Origin: Dyella_B humi
GTDB lineage: Bacteria; Pseudomonadota; Gammaproteobacteria; Xanthomonadales; Rhodanobacteraceae
Reading direction: 5' to 3'
Length of the DNA: 64,000 bases
NCBI RefSeq assembly: GCF_044904605.1
Contig: NZ_JADIKI010000022.1
Span: 620,001 to 684,000 of the forward strand
Part shown: in pieces, positions 61,050-64,000 of the stretch
Layout: each line of letters begins with the position of its first letter
Position numbering within the stretch: position 1 is the first letter of the stretch
The notes under the pieces: model-generated
What the model was told of the DNA's origin: nothing
Database searches by the model: none
Seen by the model: the letters and a program-made list of their open reading frames with translations, nothing else
Made by a program: the position numbers and the translations under genes

Positions 61050-61667
61050 TCAATGGCTGAGGGAGTTTGTTTCTGCTTCGGCCTCATGCAAGCGAAAGCA
61101 ATCGCGAACATCCGCATCACCGGTTCGACGGGCGATTATTTGGTCCGCCGGGTTCGCGATGCCCGAAGTGGATCCTAAGGCTCCTCCCCACGTTATGCCT
61201 CGTCCTTCGAAACCCCCAGGAACCGGCTGTGCCGTTGCGTCGTAACCCGCATCCGGAGTATGGGCGAGTGCTAGCCGGAGAGTAGAGCCATTCATCAGCC
61301 AGGCAGTTACCCCGAAACTGTCTGCGCCAGCCAGTCCAGAATACGCACGGTCTGGTAATCGTGCGAGTGCAAAACAACCGTTGGGCACTTCCTTATATCT
61401 GGTCGGGTAGTACGCCTTGTCCAATCGATCGATATCTTCACGGTGTAGTGGATTGGCTAGAAGTACGATGTTTCCACGTACCACTACATTCCTGTTGTCA
61501 CCAAACATACACGAGCCCTTGCAGATAAGGACCTCATACACGCCCGCTACTTGAACTGCAGGGGATTCAGTCGCGTAGACACACGGAAACGTCATTCCAA
61601 TGAAATACAAGATGGCTGCAAGTAAAAAGTTTCGAAGAGTAGTGGGAAACATTGAGTTGCCAATCAT
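61050..61667 (-). CDS. Exported hypothetical protein
   Basis: 205 residues from ATG 61667 (ATG 61652 is equally possible; neither has a strong ribosome site). A hydrophobic N-terminus (NFLLAAILYFIGMTFPCVYA) looks like a signal peptide. The mature part has a Cys pair (LICKGSCMFGDN) and a third and fourth Cys (NGCFAL, RDCFRL), and ends EAEAETNSLSH. I do not recognise the family. Codon use and the flanking 120 bp are more A/T-rich than the neighbours, which suggests recent acquisition. Confidence 0.6.
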   Translation of the reverse strand: MIGNSMFPTTLRNFLLAAILYFIGMTFPCVYATESPAVQVAGVYEVLICKGSCMFGDNRNVVVRGNIVLLANPLHREDIDRLDKAYYPTRYKEVPNGCFALARLPDRAYSGLAGADSFGVTAWLMNGSTLRLALAHTPDAGYDATAQPVPGGFEGRGITWGGALGSTSGIANPADQIIARRTGDADVRDCFRLHEAEAETNSLSH

Positions 61668-61787
61668 ATGTTTTGTTTCTCGGAATTTCGTAGCGATTTC
61701 ACAAAATCAAGAAATGCGCGAATCTTCGCTTTCGACCACACCAAATACGTATCTTTTTATCATTCTCCATTGATGAGGTGATTCGCA

Positions 61788-62486
61788 ATGGCATCGAAAA
61801 CACGTACGGCACTGATCGTAGGCGCTTCACGCGGACTGGGCCTGGCGTTGGCGCGGGAGTATCTGGCGCGCGGCTGGCATGTCATCGCCACCGTGCGCAG
61901 TGACAAGCGTACCGATCTTCACGATGTACAAACGGGCGCTCGCGACCGTCTGGACATCGTGCACGTCGACATCAACGAGCCGGAACAGATCAATGCGTTG
62001 CATGCGGGGCTGCGCAAACGGCCGCTGGACCTGCTGTTCGTCAACGCTGGCATCGCATCTGATGCCGAGACGCCGATCGGCCAGATCAGCGCGGAGGCGT
62101 TTGCGGAGGTGATGATCAACAACGCCTTGAGCCCGCTGCGCTTCATCGAGATCTTCCATGAACTGGTGCGCAGCGACGGCACCATCGTGGCGATGTCATC
62201 GGGCCTGGGCAGTGTCGCCAACAATACGGAGGGCGGCTGGGAGAGTTACCGTGCCAGCAAGGCAGCGCTCAATACCTTGTTGCGCAGTTACGCGGCGCGT
62301 CAGGTCGACGATACGCGCACCTATCTGCTGATGGATCCCGGCTGGGTACGTACGGACATGGGCGGCCCGCAGGCGACGCTTGGTGTGGAAGAGAGCGTTC
62401 CGCGCGTAGTGGATGTGGTGGAGGCGCAAGCCGGCAAGGGCGGTTTGCGCTTCCTCAATTACCAGGGGCGGACAGTGGCGTGGTGA
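61788..62486 (+). CDS. Short-chain dehydrogenase (C-factor/CsgA-like)
   Basis: 232 residues. Cofactor loop IVGASRGLGLALAREYLARG at ~10-29, FVNAGIA, catalytic Ser in AMSSGLGSV and the intact YRASK motif (Tyr and Lys present). Substrate unknown; the pattern (DLLFVNAGIASDAETP) is that of SDRs related to CsgA/C-factor. ATG 61788. Convergent with the PAS-GGDEF gene. Confidence 0.85.
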   Translation: MASKTRTALIVGASRGLGLALAREYLARGWHVIATVRSDKRTDLHDVQTGARDRLDIVHVDINEPEQINALHAGLRKRPLDLLFVNAGIASDAETPIGQISAEAFAEVMINNALSPLRFIEIFHELVRSDGTIVAMSSGLGSVANNTEGGWESYRASKAALNTLLRSYAARQVDDTRTYLLMDPGWVRTDMGGPQATLGVEESVPRVVDVVEAQAGKGGLRFLNYQGRTVAW

Positions 62487-62499
62487 ACCGTGCCGCCGG

Positions 62500-63450
62500 T
62501 CACTCGCTCACGATCGTATTCCGCCCACGCTGCTTAGCTTCATACAAGCGCCCATCCGTCAGCTTGATGAACGCGTGGGCTTCATCGCTGCATTCGGGAA
62601 TGATGGTGCCAAGGCCAATACTGGCGGTGACGTGTTTGCTGATGCCGGAGCCTTCGTGCGGGATATGCTCGCTGGCGATCAGGTCACGGCAGCGGGAAGC
62701 GATCTTGTAGGCCTCGCTTTCGTTGGTATCGGGCAGTACCACTACGAACTCCTCACCGCCGAAACGGGCGACGAAATCGCGCGGGCGTTCGCCGGCCAGG
62801 GTGATCAGCCGAGCAATGCGTTTCAGACATTGATCGCCATCCAGATGGCCGTAGCGATCGTTGTACTGCTTGAAGAAGTCGATATCCAGCATCAGCAGCG
62901 ATAGCGGCTGTTTGTTGCGACAGGCACTGGTCCACTCGCTTTCCATTACCGCGTCGAAGCGACGGCGATTGGCGACGCCGGTCAGGCCGTCCTTGAACGA
63001 CAGTTCTTCCAGCTCGCGGCGTAGTGCGGCGAGTTGCTCTTCGGTGCGTTTGCGTTCGCTGATGTCGAACATGAAGCCGACCAGTGAATCGACCGAGCCA
63101 TCGTCGCGGCGTACTACGTGCACGACGTCGCGAATCCATACGAAGTCGCCGTTCTTCTTCAACGCGCGGTAGTCGGCTTCGTGGTCCACGCCGGCCTTGG
63201 ATTGCGCCAGGCAGAAATTCACCGCCCAGTCGCGATCCTCCGCATGAATGCGGTCGGCCCAATCCTGCGCGGAGATCCAGCTATCGGGTGCCCAGCCCAA
63301 CAGATCTTCGATCTGCGGACCGATATAGGCGAACTGCATCGTGTCCCAGTCGATCTTCCAGGGAATGGCCCGCGTCGATTCCAGCAGCGTCTTGTAAGTG
63401 GTGGCGTCGAGTTCTAACTTGTTTTCGATCATGTTCATTACATGTTCCAT
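62500..63450 (-). CDS. PAS-GGDEF diguanylate cyclase
   Basis: 316 residues, soluble. A PAS fold with PAC end (residues ~20-135: AIPWKIDWDTMQFAYIGPQ, HEADYRALKKNGDFVWIRD, GFMFDISERKRTEEQLAAL) followed by a GGDEF domain with intact RFGGEEFVVVL and the RPRD inhibitory site five residues earlier. It should synthesise c-di-GMP in response to a PAS-bound ligand or partner. ATG 63450 lies 10 nt after the stop of the next upstream gene, so the two form an operon. Confidence 0.9.
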   Translation of the reverse strand: MEHVMNMIENKLELDATTYKTLLESTRAIPWKIDWDTMQFAYIGPQIEDLLGWAPDSWISAQDWADRIHAEDRDWAVNFCLAQSKAGVDHEADYRALKKNGDFVWIRDVVHVVRRDDGSVDSLVGFMFDISERKRTEEQLAALRRELEELSFKDGLTGVANRRRFDAVMESEWTSACRNKQPLSLLMLDIDFFKQYNDRYGHLDGDQCLKRIARLITLAGERPRDFVARFGGEEFVVVLPDTNESEAYKIASRCRDLIASEHIPHEGSGISKHVTASIGLGTIIPECSDEAHAFIKLTDGRLYEAKQRGRNTIVSE

Positions 63451-63460
63451 GCTGGGTCGA

Positions 63461-64000
63461 TCAAGAGAGGGTAGATACGTGATCCGCTGAGGACGAAGGC
63501 GGACCCGGTTGCTCGAGATTCGACTTGGCGCGTTCGTAGAGCTGCAGTAACTGCGGCGGCTTGTCGTAATCGATACGCTCGCCCGCGCGCAGGTCGCGGC
63601 GCATCAGGCGGATCATTTGTCGCATGGGCTTCTCCGGAAAATCATCGACAGATCGCCCGGTGATTTCCGATAGACGATGGGCGATCACCGGCCAGTCGCT
63701 GATAACAGCGCAGACGCGATAGCCGTAGCGTCCGCCAAGCATTTCCGGCGCCAGATCCATGAAGCGGTGCGTGGTCTGGCGGAAAGCGGTGAACGTGAGG
63801 CGATAGGCGTTGTGTCCCAGGATGGGCAGATCGTCCGGCACCGCACCCTTTTCATCCAGTTCCTGCAGATGCGTCGCCAGCGGCAGCAAGTTTTCCATGT
63901 CGAAAGATTCGACGTGCGGATTGCCCAGGCGCGCCAGGTTGGCGAGCAGTTCGCCGATCGACGCATGGCCGATGATCGCAGCGCGCTTGGGCAACCCACC
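63461..64000 (-). CDS. Unidentified protein, N-terminus cut by window end
   Basis: The frame is open to the edge (reading ...GGLPKRAAIIGHASIGELL), so only the last ~179 residues are visible. It has a small hydrophobic start, MENLLPLATHLQELDEKG, a PILGHNAYRLTFTAFRQTT stretch and a charged end (RRDLRAGERIDYDKPPQLLQL). I do not recognise it. Its stop is 10 nt before a diguanylate cyclase gene, suggesting a signalling role in common, for instance as a partner of the PAS domain. Confidence 0.55.
   Translation of the reverse strand, partial: GGLPKRAAIIGHASIGELLANLARLGNPHVESFDMENLLPLATHLQELDEKGAVPDDLPILGHNAYRLTFTAFRQTTHRFMDLAPEMLGGRYGYRVCAVISDWPVIAHRLSEITGRSVDDFPEKPMRQMIRLMRRDLRAGERIDYDKPPQLLQLYERAKSNLEQPGPPSSSADHVSTLS

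Noticed and set aside
60942..61245. Two overlapping short plus-strand frames after purA
   Set aside because: No ribosome sites, no recognisable domains, and they overlap the better-supported minus-strand exported protein gene.

Overview
The window looks like a chromosomal segment of a high-GC gammaproteobacterium of the Xanthomonadales/Lysobacterales, most plausibly family Rhodanobacteraceae (Dyella/Luteibacter/Rhodanobacter-like). This rests on the protein sequences (RecA, HflX, Hfq, OmpA), on the order pncC-recA-recX-alaS-csrA-tRNA-Ser and miaA-hfq-hflX-hflK-hflC-purA, and on dispersed intergenic palindromes typical of that group. I see no integrase, transposase, phage gene or CRISPR array. 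The assignment is inference from remembered families; no search was run.

Layout. 0-1.1 kb: three tandem cold-shock protein genes (the first only as its 3' end), two of them with conserved ~190 bp upstream/leader regions. 1.1-9.3 kb: metabolic and tRNA-related genes (hydrolase, Old Yellow Enzyme, pirin, DUF962, GT39 glycosyltransferase, cytochrome c', tcdA, phaB, gluQ). 9.4-18.2 kb: stress genes (htpX with a sigma-32-like promoter, htpG, hslR, a response regulator, katG, and a divergent TetR/GST pair with a perfect operator palindrome). 18.2-27.1 kb: mutS, pncC, recA, an SDR, recX, alaS, csrA, tRNA-Ser(GCT). 27.2-38 kb: a propionate (methylcitrate) locus: a citrate synthase-like protein carrying a DNA-binding domain, prpB and prpC, then prpD about 5.7 kb further on. 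The interruption holds a five-gene export operon related to the Fap functional-amyloid system and a terC gene behind a Mn2+ (yybP-ykoY) riboswitch. 38.3-40.9 kb: two almost identical ompA-type genes in tandem. 41-44.8 kb: pseudouridine synthase, LysR regulator, a periplasmic protein, kbl. 45-48 kb: a three-gene minus-strand unit encoding a SonM-like (split borosin) peptide N-methyltransferase, a 102-residue candidate precursor protein, and a membrane diguanylate cyclase. 48-64 kb: a large DUF748/AsmA-like protein, tdh, a glycine-rich secreted protein, the miaA-hfq-hflX-hflK-hflC-purA region, two accessory genes, a PAS-GGDEF protein and a gene cut by the window edge.

The two candidates for a little-described system are: (1) the operon at 31.2-35.5 kb, in which three Sec-exported low-complexity proteins, a Sec-exported C39 (double-glycine) peptidase and a FapF-like outer-membrane barrel occur together, and in which two of the exported proteins carry an LxxVxGG/LxxYxGG motif like the substrates of C39 peptidases; and (2) the split-borosin RiPP unit at 46.8-48.0 kb, followed after 16 nt by a diguanylate cyclase gene, whose candidate precursor has an atypical His/Pro/acidic tail. 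Other points worth a look are the HTH-citrate synthase fusion with its 11-bp operator palindrome, the His/Glu-repeat tail of Hfq, a probable CTG start for hflX in frame with hfq, and gene conversion between the ompA copies.
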